Below are positions 43,149-50,441 of a stretch of DNA of 64,000 nt, one piece after another. Location of the stretch: NCBI RefSeq assembly GCF_003344625.1, contig NZ_QPKJ02000003.1, positions 124,001-188,000 on the forward strand. The letters are read 5' to 3'. The notes beneath the pieces were generated by a model. The model saw nothing but the letters and a program-made list of their open reading frames with translations, ran no database searches and was not told where the DNA came from. Position 1 is the first letter of the stretch. Every line of letters begins with the position of its first letter. The DNA comes from Solirubrobacter deserti. GTDB lineage: Bacteria > Actinomycetota > Thermoleophilia > Solirubrobacterales > Solirubrobacteraceae. The position numbers were made by a program, and so were the translations under genes.

Positions 43149-44777
43149 TTGAGCGGGCCTGGCGAGCGCGGACTCCGGGACGCGGCCCGGCACCTCGGTG
43201 CCGTCTTGCCGCACGGCCACTCGTTGCCGGAGGCGGAGTGGCAGTCACGCCAGCGCGGGCTGCGGTGGCTGCTGTGGGCGCACGTCGTCGCGATCCCGAT
43301 CATCTCGCTGCTGTTCGACCAGGGCGTCGCGGAGGCCGCACTGGACACGTTCACGCCGTCGTTCTTCGCCGTGCTCGCCCAGCTGCGCAAGGGCAGCCGG
43401 CGCGTGCAGTCGCTGATCGTCACGGTCGGCCTGCTCTCCTGCAGCGCGCTGATCGTGCACATCACGGGCGGCCTGATCCAGGCGTACTTCCACTTCTTCG
43501 TGATGGTGGCCGCGCTGTCGCTGTACGAGGACTGGCTGCCGTTCGCGACCGCCGTGCTCTACGTGGGCATCCAGCAGACGATCACGGCCGAGATCGTCGA
43601 CTACGACGAGGCGAACTCGCCGTGGCGCTGGGCGCTCGTGCACTCGGCGTTCATCGCGGCGCTGTCGTTCGTCTGCCTGGCGACGTGGCGCGCCTCGGCC
43701 CGCGATCGCGAGGCGTTCCGCTCGCTGGTGGAGTCGCTGGAGGAAGGGGTGGTGATGATCGACCGCGACGGCCAGATGGTCGCCGCCAACCCGAGCGCGA
43801 CCCGGATCCTCGGCATGGACCCCGGCGAGATCCTCTCGGCCTACGGCACCGACGACGAGTGGCAGTTCGTGGACGAGACCGGTCAGCCGCTGCCGTTGCG
43901 GGAGACCCCGCTGTTCATCACCGGCCACACGGGCGAACCGCAGGTGTCGGTCGTGGCCGGCCTGCGACGGCGGCGCGGGGAGACGCGCTGGCTGGCGGTG
44001 TCCACACGCGCGGTGGAGAGCGACCGCGAGCCGCCGTACACGATCGTCGTCTCGTTCACGGACGTGACCGAGGAGCGCGAGGCGGCCGAGGCGCTCGAAC
44101 GCTCCAACACCGAGCTGTCCCAGTTCGCCTACATCGCCTCGCACGACCTGTCCGAGCCGCTGCGGATGGTGTCCAGCTACCTCGGGCTGCTGCGCCGGCG
44201 CTACCACGGCCGCCTCGACGACGACGCCGACGAGTTCATCGAGTACGCCGTCAACGGCGCCGCCCGTATGCGGAGCCTGATCGAGGGCCTGCTCGAGTAC
44301 TCGCGCGCCGGGCGCGGCGAGGACCCGCTCGAGCCCGTCGAGCTGGCGGACGTGACGGCGGTGGTGCTGCAGTCGCTGGCGGCGGCGATGGTCGAGGCGA
44401 GCGCGCAGATCGAGATCGGCGACCTGCCGACGGTGATGGGCAACCGCGCGCAGCTCGAGCAGCTGCTGCAGAACCTCGTCGCCAACGCGCTCAAGTTCCG
44501 CCGCGACGGGCGCGCGCAGGTGTGGGTGCGCGCGGAAGGCGAGGCGGGCGGGATGGCCCAGATCGCGGTCGCGGACGGCGGCATCGGCATCCCGCGCGAG
44601 AAGCGCGAGCAGGTGTTCGAGATGTTCCAGCGCGCGCACGACCGCGAGGCCTACGAGGGCACGGGCATCGGCCTGGCCGTGTGCCGCAAGATCGTCGAGC
44701 GCCACGGCGGGCGGATCTGGGTCGACGAGCGTGAGGGCGGCGGCACCGTTTTCCGCTTCACGCTGCCGTCCGGGTAA
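43149..44777 (+). CDS. membrane PAS sensor histidine kinase
   Basis: 542 residues from a TTG. Residues about 40-180 hold five or six membrane helices; a PAS domain follows (about 190-315, LEEGVVMIDRDGQMVAANPSATRILGMDP); the dimerisation domain has YIASHDLSEPLRMV with the phosphoacceptor His near 332; and the ATPase domain shows NLVANALKF, VADGGIGIPREKREQVFEMF and GTGIGLAVCRKIVERHGG. The HDLSEPL type is common in phytochrome-like kinases. No response regulator is adjacent. Confidence 0.9.
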   Translation: MSGPGERGLRDAARHLGAVLPHGHSLPEAEWQSRQRGLRWLLWAHVVAIPIISLLFDQGVAEAALDTFTPSFFAVLAQLRKGSRRVQSLIVTVGLLSCSALIVHITGGLIQAYFHFFVMVAALSLYEDWLPFATAVLYVGIQQTITAEIVDYDEANSPWRWALVHSAFIAALSFVCLATWRASARDREAFRSLVESLEEGVVMIDRDGQMVAANPSATRILGMDPGEILSAYGTDDEWQFVDETGQPLPLRETPLFITGHTGEPQVSVVAGLRRRRGETRWLAVSTRAVESDREPPYTIVVSFTDVTEEREAAEALERSNTELSQFAYIASHDLSEPLRMVSSYLGLLRRRYHGRLDDDADEFIEYAVNGAARMRSLIEGLLEYSRAGRGEDPLEPVELADVTAVVLQSLAAAMVEASAQIEIGDLPTVMGNRAQLEQLLQNLVANALKFRRDGRAQVWVRAEGEAGGMAQIAVADGGIGIPREKREQVFEMFQRAHDREAYEGTGIGLAVCRKIVERHGGRIWVDEREGGGTVFRFTLPSG

Positions 44778-44780
44778 TAC
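44775..44780 (+). promoter_or_regulatory. -10 element TAATAC for the set 1 E2 gene (leaderless candidate)
   Basis: TAATAC ends 8 nt before the ATG at 44789 and overlaps the kinase stop. Confidence 0.4.
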
Positions 44781-44788
44781 TGCCTCCC

Positions 44789-46153
44789 ATGTCAGACGTC
44801 GCCATGCCCCGCCTGTCGGACTCGATGGAGGAAGGCACGATCCTCAAGTGGCTGAAGTCCGACGGGGATGAGGTCTCCAAGGGCGACGAGCTGGTCGAGA
44901 TCGAGACCGACAAGGCCAACATGACCTACGAGGCCGACGAGGCCGGGACGCTCGAGATCGTGGCGCAGGAGGGCGACACGCTGCCGGTCGGCGAGACGAT
45001 CTGCCGGATCGGCGAGGGCGGCGGCGCGTCCGACGAGTCCGAGGCATCCGAGTCCAACGACGAGGAGCCCGAGGCGCCCGAGGCCGAGGAGGCGGGCGAC
45101 GAGGAGCCGGAGGCGTCCGACGAGGACGAGGACGACGAGGACGAGTCCGCGGGCGAGGAGGCCGAGGACCAGGGCGACTCCGGCGCGGCCGACGAGGCGT
45201 CCGAGGATGAGGGCGAGGCGGACACCGGCGAGGCCGGCGACAAGCGCGACGACAAGGAGCCCGAGCCGGAGGAGGGCGAGCGCATCAAGGCGTCGCCGAT
45301 CGCGCGGCGGATCGCGTCCGAGCAGGGCATCGACCTCTCCACCGTCGAGGGCAGCGGACCCGGCGGGCGGATCGTGAAGGCCGACGTCGAGCAGTCCGCG
45401 CCCGAGGAGAAGGCGCCCAAGGAGGAGGAGGCGCCGAAGAAGGGGCGCGCGGCCGACCAGGGCCGCGGCGAGACCGAGCAGGTCGAGCTGTCCCGCCTGC
45501 AGCGCACCGTCGCGCGGCGCATGGCGGAGTCCAAGGCCACCGCGCCGGACTTCGTGATGACGCTCGAGGTCGACATGACCGACGCCGTCGACCTGCGCGC
45601 GCAGCTGAAGGCCGCCGCCGGGGACGCGCCCGCCCCGTCCTTCAACGACTTCGTCATCAAGGCCTCGGCGCTCGCGCTCAAGGACTTCCCGCGCGCGAAC
45701 GGCGCCTACCGCGACGGGCAGTTCGAGCTCTACTCGCGCGTGAACGTCGGCGTCGCGGTCGCGGGCCAGAACGCGCTCGTCGTCCCCACGGTGTTCGACG
45801 CCGACGCCAAGAGCCTCGGTCAGATCGCCGAGGAGGCACGCAAGCTGGCCGAGCGCGTACGCGAGGGCAAGATCACGCCGCCCGAGCTCTCGGCGGGCAC
45901 GTTCACGATCTCCAACCTCGGCATGTACGGCATCAAGCGCTTCGTGGCCGTGATCAATCCGCCGCAGGCCGCGATTTTGGCCGTCGGCGAGCTCACGCCG
46001 CGCCCCGTGGTCCGCGACGGCGAGGTCGTGGTCCGCACGATCATGGAGCTCACGCTCAGCTGCGACCACCGGATCCTGTACGGCGCGGAGGCCGCCGAGT
46101 TCCTGGGCCGCATCCGCGAGTACCTCGAGCAGCCGCTCCGGCTCGTCCTCTAG
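44789..46153 (+). CDS. 2-oxoacid dehydrogenase E2, dihydrolipoyl acyltransferase (set 1)
   Basis: 454 residues. One lipoyl domain (1-77) with the lipoylated Lys in EIETDKANMTYEA; an unusually acidic linker (about 80-165, mostly Asp, Glu, Ala, Ser); a peripheral-subunit-binding domain (about 167-205, ASPIARRIASEQGIDLSTVEGSGPGGRIVK) for E1/E3; then the catalytic CAT-like core. The active-site segment is DHRILYGAEAAEF: the His is kept but the usual D of HxxxDG is Tyr, a form I associate with cyanobacterial and plastid-type PDH E2. It most likely works with the E1 pair at 38-40 kb and lpd. Confidence 0.9.
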   Translation: MSDVAMPRLSDSMEEGTILKWLKSDGDEVSKGDELVEIETDKANMTYEADEAGTLEIVAQEGDTLPVGETICRIGEGGGASDESEASESNDEEPEAPEAEEAGDEEPEASDEDEDDEDESAGEEAEDQGDSGAADEASEDEGEADTGEAGDKRDDKEPEPEEGERIKASPIARRIASEQGIDLSTVEGSGPGGRIVKADVEQSAPEEKAPKEEEAPKKGRAADQGRGETEQVELSRLQRTVARRMAESKATAPDFVMTLEVDMTDAVDLRAQLKAAAGDAPAPSFNDFVIKASALALKDFPRANGAYRDGQFELYSRVNVGVAVAGQNALVVPTVFDADAKSLGQIAEEARKLAERVREGKITPPELSAGTFTISNLGMYGIKRFVAVINPPQAAILAVGELTPRPVVRDGEVVVRTIMELTLSCDHRILYGAEAAEFLGRIREYLEQPLRLVL

Positions 46154-46164
46154 GAGGCGCTCCC

Positions 46165-46192
46165 GCCCCCGCCGCGGTCAGACGGCGGGGGC
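46165..46192. terminator. 10-bp GC hairpin after the set 1 E2 gene
   Basis: GCCCCCGCCG and CGGCGGGGGC pair perfectly around an 8-nt loop, 11 nt after the E2 stop. No U-tract follows. The 147-bp gap it lies in separates convergent genes; the rest of the gap shows nothing I can identify. Confidence 0.55.
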
Positions 46193-46300
46193 ACCCGCTC
46201 GTCGCGCCAGGGAGGCGGCGACCGGGTTGAGCGCAGTCGAAGGATTCCCCCCGGACGCTTTCCGCAAAATCCGACGTTCGTCCAGCGACATAACGGTGGT

Positions 46301-46870
46301 TCAGCGTCGGTTCGGCAGGCGCTCGGTGTCGCGGATCAGGCCGGGCGGGTGCTGGTCGGTGTTCACGAACAGGCAGATCGGGTCGCGGTCGGCCGCGATG
46401 TAGGCGCACGCGCGGTAGCGGTTGGGCTCGAGCTCGAGCGTGTCCACGAACGTGATCGGCGCGAAGCGCGGCTCCTCGTCGCGCAGCCACTCGCGCGCCG
46501 CGAGCTCTGAGACCACGCGCGCGTTCTGCTGGGCCGCGCGCTCGGAGCGGTGCAGCAGACCGCCCACCAGCAGCGCGGCGAAGATCGTCACGAGCAGCGC
46601 CGTACCCGCGTAGTCGCGCGCGATCATGAAGGGCAGGTCGGGCCGGCGGCGCCGCAGCGCCATACCGAGAAACGGTGCCACGACGGCGATCGCGAGTAGA
46701 TTGAAGAAGCCCGCGAGCAGCGCGGCACCCCACGGGTCGCCGCCCTCGCCCTGGAACGGGAGCCAGGCGACGAGCAGCGCGTCGCCCACCGTCAGCACGG
46801 CGAAGGCCGGCCACTGCCAGGCCCCGCGCAGGCGCCACCGCAGGCGCCGCCAGCGAACGGACTCGACCAT
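46301..46870 (-). CDS. hypothetical membrane protein
   Basis: 189 residues from an ATG at 46870. Three hydrophobic segments: WPAFAVLTVGDALLVAWL, WGAALLAGFFNLLAIAVVAPFLG and YAGTALLVTIFAALLVGGLL. The C-terminal 85 residues are soluble (FAPITFVDTLELEPNRYRACAYIAADRDPICLFVNTD) and probably extracytoplasmic, with two cysteines. Family not recognised. It diverges from the second E1/E2 operon. Confidence 0.75.
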   Translation of the reverse strand: MVESVRWRRLRWRLRGAWQWPAFAVLTVGDALLVAWLPFQGEGGDPWGAALLAGFFNLLAIAVVAPFLGMALRRRRPDLPFMIARDYAGTALLVTIFAALLVGGLLHRSERAAQQNARVVSELAAREWLRDEEPRFAPITFVDTLELEPNRYRACAYIAADRDPICLFVNTDQHPPGLIRDTERLPNRR

Positions 46871-46881
46871 CGTGGGCGTCA

Positions 46882-46887
46882 ACGATA
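46882..46887 (-). promoter_or_regulatory. -10 element TATCGT for the membrane protein (leaderless candidate)
   Basis: On the minus strand TATCGT ends 11 nt before the ATG at 46870. Confidence 0.4.
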
Positions 46888-46900
46888 ACCCGCCATGCCG

Positions 46901-46906
46901 TAGGCT
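46901..46906 (+). promoter_or_regulatory. -10 element TAGGCT for the set 2 E1/E2 operon
   Basis: TAGGCT sits about 100 nt upstream of the ATG at 47010. Unlike its neighbours this gene has a long GC-rich leader with a small possible hairpin (GCCCC/GGGGC near 46956-46974) and a good GAAGGAGAG ribosome site, so control in the leader is possible. Confidence 0.35.
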
Positions 46907-47009
46907 CACCCCTGACCGGACAGCGACGGAGATCCCGTCCGCCCGGACCGGCGCAGGCCCCGGCGATCCTGGGGCGGCGCACAGAAACCGCGAAGGAGAG
47001 CACGCCCAG

Positions 47010-48053
47010 ATGGCGACTGAGACCGCCCGAACCGAAGTACCTCCGGACGTATCGGAGCACCTGACGACGGAAGACCGCGTCGGGTTGCTCAAAGCGATGC
47101 TGATGATGCGGGGGATCGAAGAACGCGCGATGACGCTCTACCGGCAGGGCAAGGTGCCGGGGAGCTTCTACGACGGCTTCGGCCAGGAGGCCGTGTCCGC
47201 GGGAGCGACGTGGGCGATGGCGGCGCAGGACCGCCTGTGCATCCTGCATCGCGACCTCGCGGCGCACATCATCCGCGGCGTCGAGCCGTGGCGCATCTTC
47301 GCCCAGTACATGGGCCGGGCCGACGGCATCACGCGCGGGCGCGACGGCAACGTGCACTTCGGCGACCGCACGAAGGGCTGCGTCGGCATGGTCTCGATGC
47401 TCCCGGACATGATGCTGATCGCGACCGGGATGGCGATGGCGTTCAAGCTGCGCGGTGAACGGCGCTGCGCGATCACCTGGTTCGGCGACGGCTCGACCTC
47501 GCGCGGCGACTTCCACGAGGCCATGAACTGGGCCGGCGTGCAGAAGCTGCCGGTCATCTTCATCCTCGAGAACAACCAGTACGCCTACTCGACGCCGCTG
47601 GACCAGCAGTTCGCCGTGAACCCGATCGAGCGCGCCGCCGCCTACGGCTTCCCGGGCGTCTCAGCGGACGGCAACGACCCCGAGGCGATGTTCGAGGTCG
47701 TCCGCCAGGCGCGCGAGCGCGCGCTGGCCGGCGAGGGCCCGACGCTCGTCGAGGCCGTGACCATGCGCATGCACGGCCACGCCGCCCACGACGACATGAA
47801 GTACGTCCCGACCGAGAAGGTCGAGGAATGGCGCGCGAAGGACCCGATCGACCGCCAGGTGCGCCGCCTCGAGGCGTTGGGCGTGGACACGCAGGCCGTG
47901 CGCGACGAGGTCAAGGCCGAGATCGAGGCCGCCGTCGAGCGTGCGCTGCAGTCGCCCCAGCCCGATCCGGACACGGTGCTGGACGGCCTGTTCGCGGACG
48001 AGCCGGCGCTGCTCGAGGACGGCAACGCCCCCTGGTCGGGTTTCCGGAGCTAG
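47010..48053 (+). CDS. 2-oxoacid dehydrogenase E1 alpha subunit (set 2)
   Basis: 347 residues, AAGGAG 10 nt before the ATG. ThDP motif GDGSTSRGDFHEAMNWAGVQKLPVIFILENN, substrate loop GRDGNVHFGDRTKG, and MRMHGHAAHDD near the phosphorylation-loop region. Its sequence is clearly different from set 1 (for example SFYDGFGQEAVSAGATWAMAAQDRL). It may be a branched-chain or acetoin/pyruvate type enzyme; the substrate is not decidable here. First gene of E1 alpha - E1 beta - E2. Confidence 0.9.
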   Translation: MATETARTEVPPDVSEHLTTEDRVGLLKAMLMMRGIEERAMTLYRQGKVPGSFYDGFGQEAVSAGATWAMAAQDRLCILHRDLAAHIIRGVEPWRIFAQYMGRADGITRGRDGNVHFGDRTKGCVGMVSMLPDMMLIATGMAMAFKLRGERRCAITWFGDGSTSRGDFHEAMNWAGVQKLPVIFILENNQYAYSTPLDQQFAVNPIERAAAYGFPGVSADGNDPEAMFEVVRQARERALAGEGPTLVEAVTMRMHGHAAHDDMKYVPTEKVEEWRAKDPIDRQVRRLEALGVDTQAVRDEVKAEIEAAVERALQSPQPDPDTVLDGLFADEPALLEDGNAPWSGFRS

Positions 48054-48057
48054 CGCC

Positions 48058-49020
48058 ATGCCGACCATGACCTACCTGCAGGCGATTTCCGACGCCATGC
48101 GCGAGGAGATGCGCTCCGACGAGCGCGTCTTCTTGATGGGCGAGGACATCGGAACCTTCGGCGGCGCCTTCAAGGTGACCGACGGCTTCATCGACGAGTT
48201 CGGGGCGAGCCGTGTGATGGACACGCCGCTGGCCGAGTCGGCGATCATCGGCTGCGCGATCGGCTCGGCGGTGGAGGGCATGCGCCCGATCGCCGAGATG
48301 CAGTTCTCCGACTTCGTCAGCTGCGGCTTCGACCAGCTGGTCAACGTCGCGGGCAAGACCCACTACCGGATGGGGCTGTCGGTGAACATCACCGTCCGGC
48401 TCCCTTCCGGTGGCGGCTTCTCCGGCGGCCCGTTCCACTCCCAGAACCCCGAGGCGTGGTTCATGCACGCGCCGGGGTTGAAGATCGTGGCCCCGAGCAC
48501 CGCCGAGGACGCCAAGGGCCTGCTGATCAGCGCCGTCCGCGACCCCAACCCGGTGCTGTTCATGGAGCACAAGCACCTGTACCGGCGCGTGAAGGGCGAG
48601 GTGCCCGGCGGCACGTACGAGACGCCGTTCACGGCGCGGATCGCGCGCGAGGGGACCGACCTCACCGTGATCACCTACGGCGCGATGGTCCACACCGCGC
48701 TGGAGGCGACCGCCGACCTCGACGGCTCGGTCGAGGTGCTCGACCTGCGCTCGCTGGTCCCGCTCGACGAGGAGGCGATCCTCAACAGCGTGCGCAAGAC
48801 GAGCAAGGTCGTGATCGTCGACGAGGCCAACCAGATGTGCGCCGCGGGCGCGCAGGTGTCGGCGATGATCGCCGAGCGCGCGTTCGAGGACCTGGACGGC
48901 CCGATCGTCCGCGTGGCGACGCCGGACGTGCCGATCCCGTTCTCGCCCACGCTCGAGCAGGCCGTCCTGCCCCAGGTCGACGACGTCAGGGAGGCGTGCC
49001 GTGAGCTCCTCGAGTACTAG
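48058..49020 (+). CDS. 2-oxoacid dehydrogenase E1 beta subunit (set 2)
   Basis: 320 residues, starting 4 nt after the alpha stop. MTYLQAISDAMREEMRSDERVFLMGEDIGTFGGAFKVT and DTPLAESAIIGCAIGSAVEGMRPIAEM correspond to the set 1 subunit, and GPFHSQNPEAWFMHAPGLKIVAPST is the interface loop. The overlap of its 3' end with the E2 start (20 nt) implies translational coupling, giving matched subunit levels. Confidence 0.92.
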   Translation: MPTMTYLQAISDAMREEMRSDERVFLMGEDIGTFGGAFKVTDGFIDEFGASRVMDTPLAESAIIGCAIGSAVEGMRPIAEMQFSDFVSCGFDQLVNVAGKTHYRMGLSVNITVRLPSGGGFSGGPFHSQNPEAWFMHAPGLKIVAPSTAEDAKGLLISAVRDPNPVLFMEHKHLYRRVKGEVPGGTYETPFTARIAREGTDLTVITYGAMVHTALEATADLDGSVEVLDLRSLVPLDEEAILNSVRKTSKVVIVDEANQMCAAGAQVSAMIAERAFEDLDGPIVRVATPDVPIPFSPTLEQAVLPQVDDVREACRELLEY

Positions 49021-50314
49021 CACTCACGTGGACGTGACCATGCCCCAGATGGGCGTGTCCGTCGCGGAGGGCACGGTCGTCGAGTGGAAGAAGCAGGTCG
49101 GCGACTGGATCGAGGCCGACGAGATCATCGCCTCGATCTCGACCGACAAGATCGACACCGACGTCGAGTCACCCGCCACGGGCCGCGTGGCGGAGATCAT
49201 CGTCAACGTCGGCGACACCGTGGACGTCGGGGTCGTGATGGCGCGGATCGCGACCGATGCGCGGCCGGGTGAGGCGCACGCGTCCGAGAACGGCGACCTC
49301 GGCACGGGCGAGGCCGCGGCGGCGGTCGAAGCCCCCGGGGCGGCCGGCGAGTTGCTCGGCGACGCCGAGCGCGACACCTCGCAGGCCAAGCGCTACTCCC
49401 CCGTGGTCATGCGCATGGCGGCCGAGCACAACATCGATCTCTCGCAGGTTCAGGGCACCGGCCGTGGCGGCCGGGTGTCGAAGAAGGACGTGCTGGCGTT
49501 CATGGAGGGCGGCGCTGAGGAGCCGCCGATGCACATCGAGTCGCCGTACCGGCCCGACGAGCCCGCGATCAAGCGCAAGCCGAAGCCCCGGCTGCAGCGC
49601 GTCGAGGAAGTACCAAAGAGCGACACGGTCGCCGCTCCGAGCCCGAGCGGTGGGTCGCTGAGCCGCATGCGCCAGGCCATCGGCTCCCGCATGGTCCAGT
49701 CGCTGCAGACCGCCGCGACGTGCACGACCATCGCCGAGGCCGACATGAGCCGCATCGAGGTCGCCCGCAAGGCGGCCAAGATGAGCTACCTGCCGTTCCA
49801 GGCGCGCGCCACGATCGAGACCCTGCTCGAGTTCCCGCACCTGAACGCGACGCTCGAAGGCGACCAGCACACGGTCCACAGCGAAGCCGTGCACCTCGGC
49901 ATCGCGGTGAGCCTGGGCGAGGGCGGCCTGATCGTCCCGGTGATCCGCGACGCGCAGGACCTCAGCGTCGAGGGTCTGAGCAAGCGCATCAAGGACCTCG
50001 CGGCCCGCGCGCGGACGAACCAGCTCACGCCGGACGAGGTGAGCGGCGGCACGTTCACGATCACCAACCCCGGGCCGTTCGGGTCGATCATGGCCACGCC
50101 CGTGATCAACCTCCCGCAGGTCGGCATCCTCGACACCGAGGCCGTCGTCAAGCGCCCGGTCGTGGTCACGGACGAGCTCGGCAACGACTCGATCGCGATC
50201 CGCTCGATGACGTACCTGTGCATGTCCTGGGACCACCGCGCGCTCGACGGCGCGTACGCCGCGCAGTTCCTCAGCGCGCTGCGAAAGAAACTGGAGTCCT
50301 GGCCGATCACCTGA
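49001..50314 (+). CDS. 2-oxoacid dehydrogenase E2, dihydrolipoyl acyltransferase (set 2)
   Basis: 437 residues from a GTG. Lipoyl domain (8-85) with SISTDKIDTDVES, a linker of ordinary length and composition, a subunit-binding domain (about 128-170, SPVVMRMAAEHNIDLSQVQGTGRGGRVSK), a second linker, and the acyltransferase core with an intact MSWDHRALDGAYAAQFL (HxxxDG). In contrast to the set 1 E2 it has a normal active site and linker. A strong GC hairpin follows. Confidence 0.92.
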   Translation: MSSSSTSTHVDVTMPQMGVSVAEGTVVEWKKQVGDWIEADEIIASISTDKIDTDVESPATGRVAEIIVNVGDTVDVGVVMARIATDARPGEAHASENGDLGTGEAAAAVEAPGAAGELLGDAERDTSQAKRYSPVVMRMAAEHNIDLSQVQGTGRGGRVSKKDVLAFMEGGAEEPPMHIESPYRPDEPAIKRKPKPRLQRVEEVPKSDTVAAPSPSGGSLSRMRQAIGSRMVQSLQTAATCTTIAEADMSRIEVARKAAKMSYLPFQARATIETLLEFPHLNATLEGDQHTVHSEAVHLGIAVSLGEGGLIVPVIRDAQDLSVEGLSKRIKDLAARARTNQLTPDEVSGGTFTITNPGPFGSIMATPVINLPQVGILDTEAVVKRPVVVTDELGNDSIAIRSMTYLCMSWDHRALDGAYAAQFLSALRKKLESWPIT

Positions 50315-50340
50315 CCTAGAGAGACGGGGTCTGACGGACA

Positions 50341-50375
50341 CCCGCCCCGGACGGCTGGAAGGCCTCCGGGGCGGG
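50341..50375. terminator. 11-bp GC hairpin after the set 2 operon
   Basis: CCCGCCCCGGA (50341-50351) and TCCGGGGCGGG (50365-50375) form a perfect stem with a 13-nt loop, 27 nt after the E2 stop. No U-tract follows. Confidence 0.6.
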
Positions 50376-50408
50376 ACAGATCCAGCGGGGGAGGCGCACC
50401 TCAAGATC

Positions 50409-50441
50409 GGCTCACGAGCGCCGATTCCCGGCTCATGAGCC
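50409..50441. promoter_or_regulatory. paired palindromes over the GGDEF-EAL start codon
   Basis: GGCTCATGAGCC (50430-50441) is a perfect 12-bp palindrome containing the start codon at 50435; GGCTCACGAGCG (50409-50420) is a near copy exactly 21 bp upstream, two helical turns. This geometry suits two dimers of a repressor bound side by side. Confidence 0.45.
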
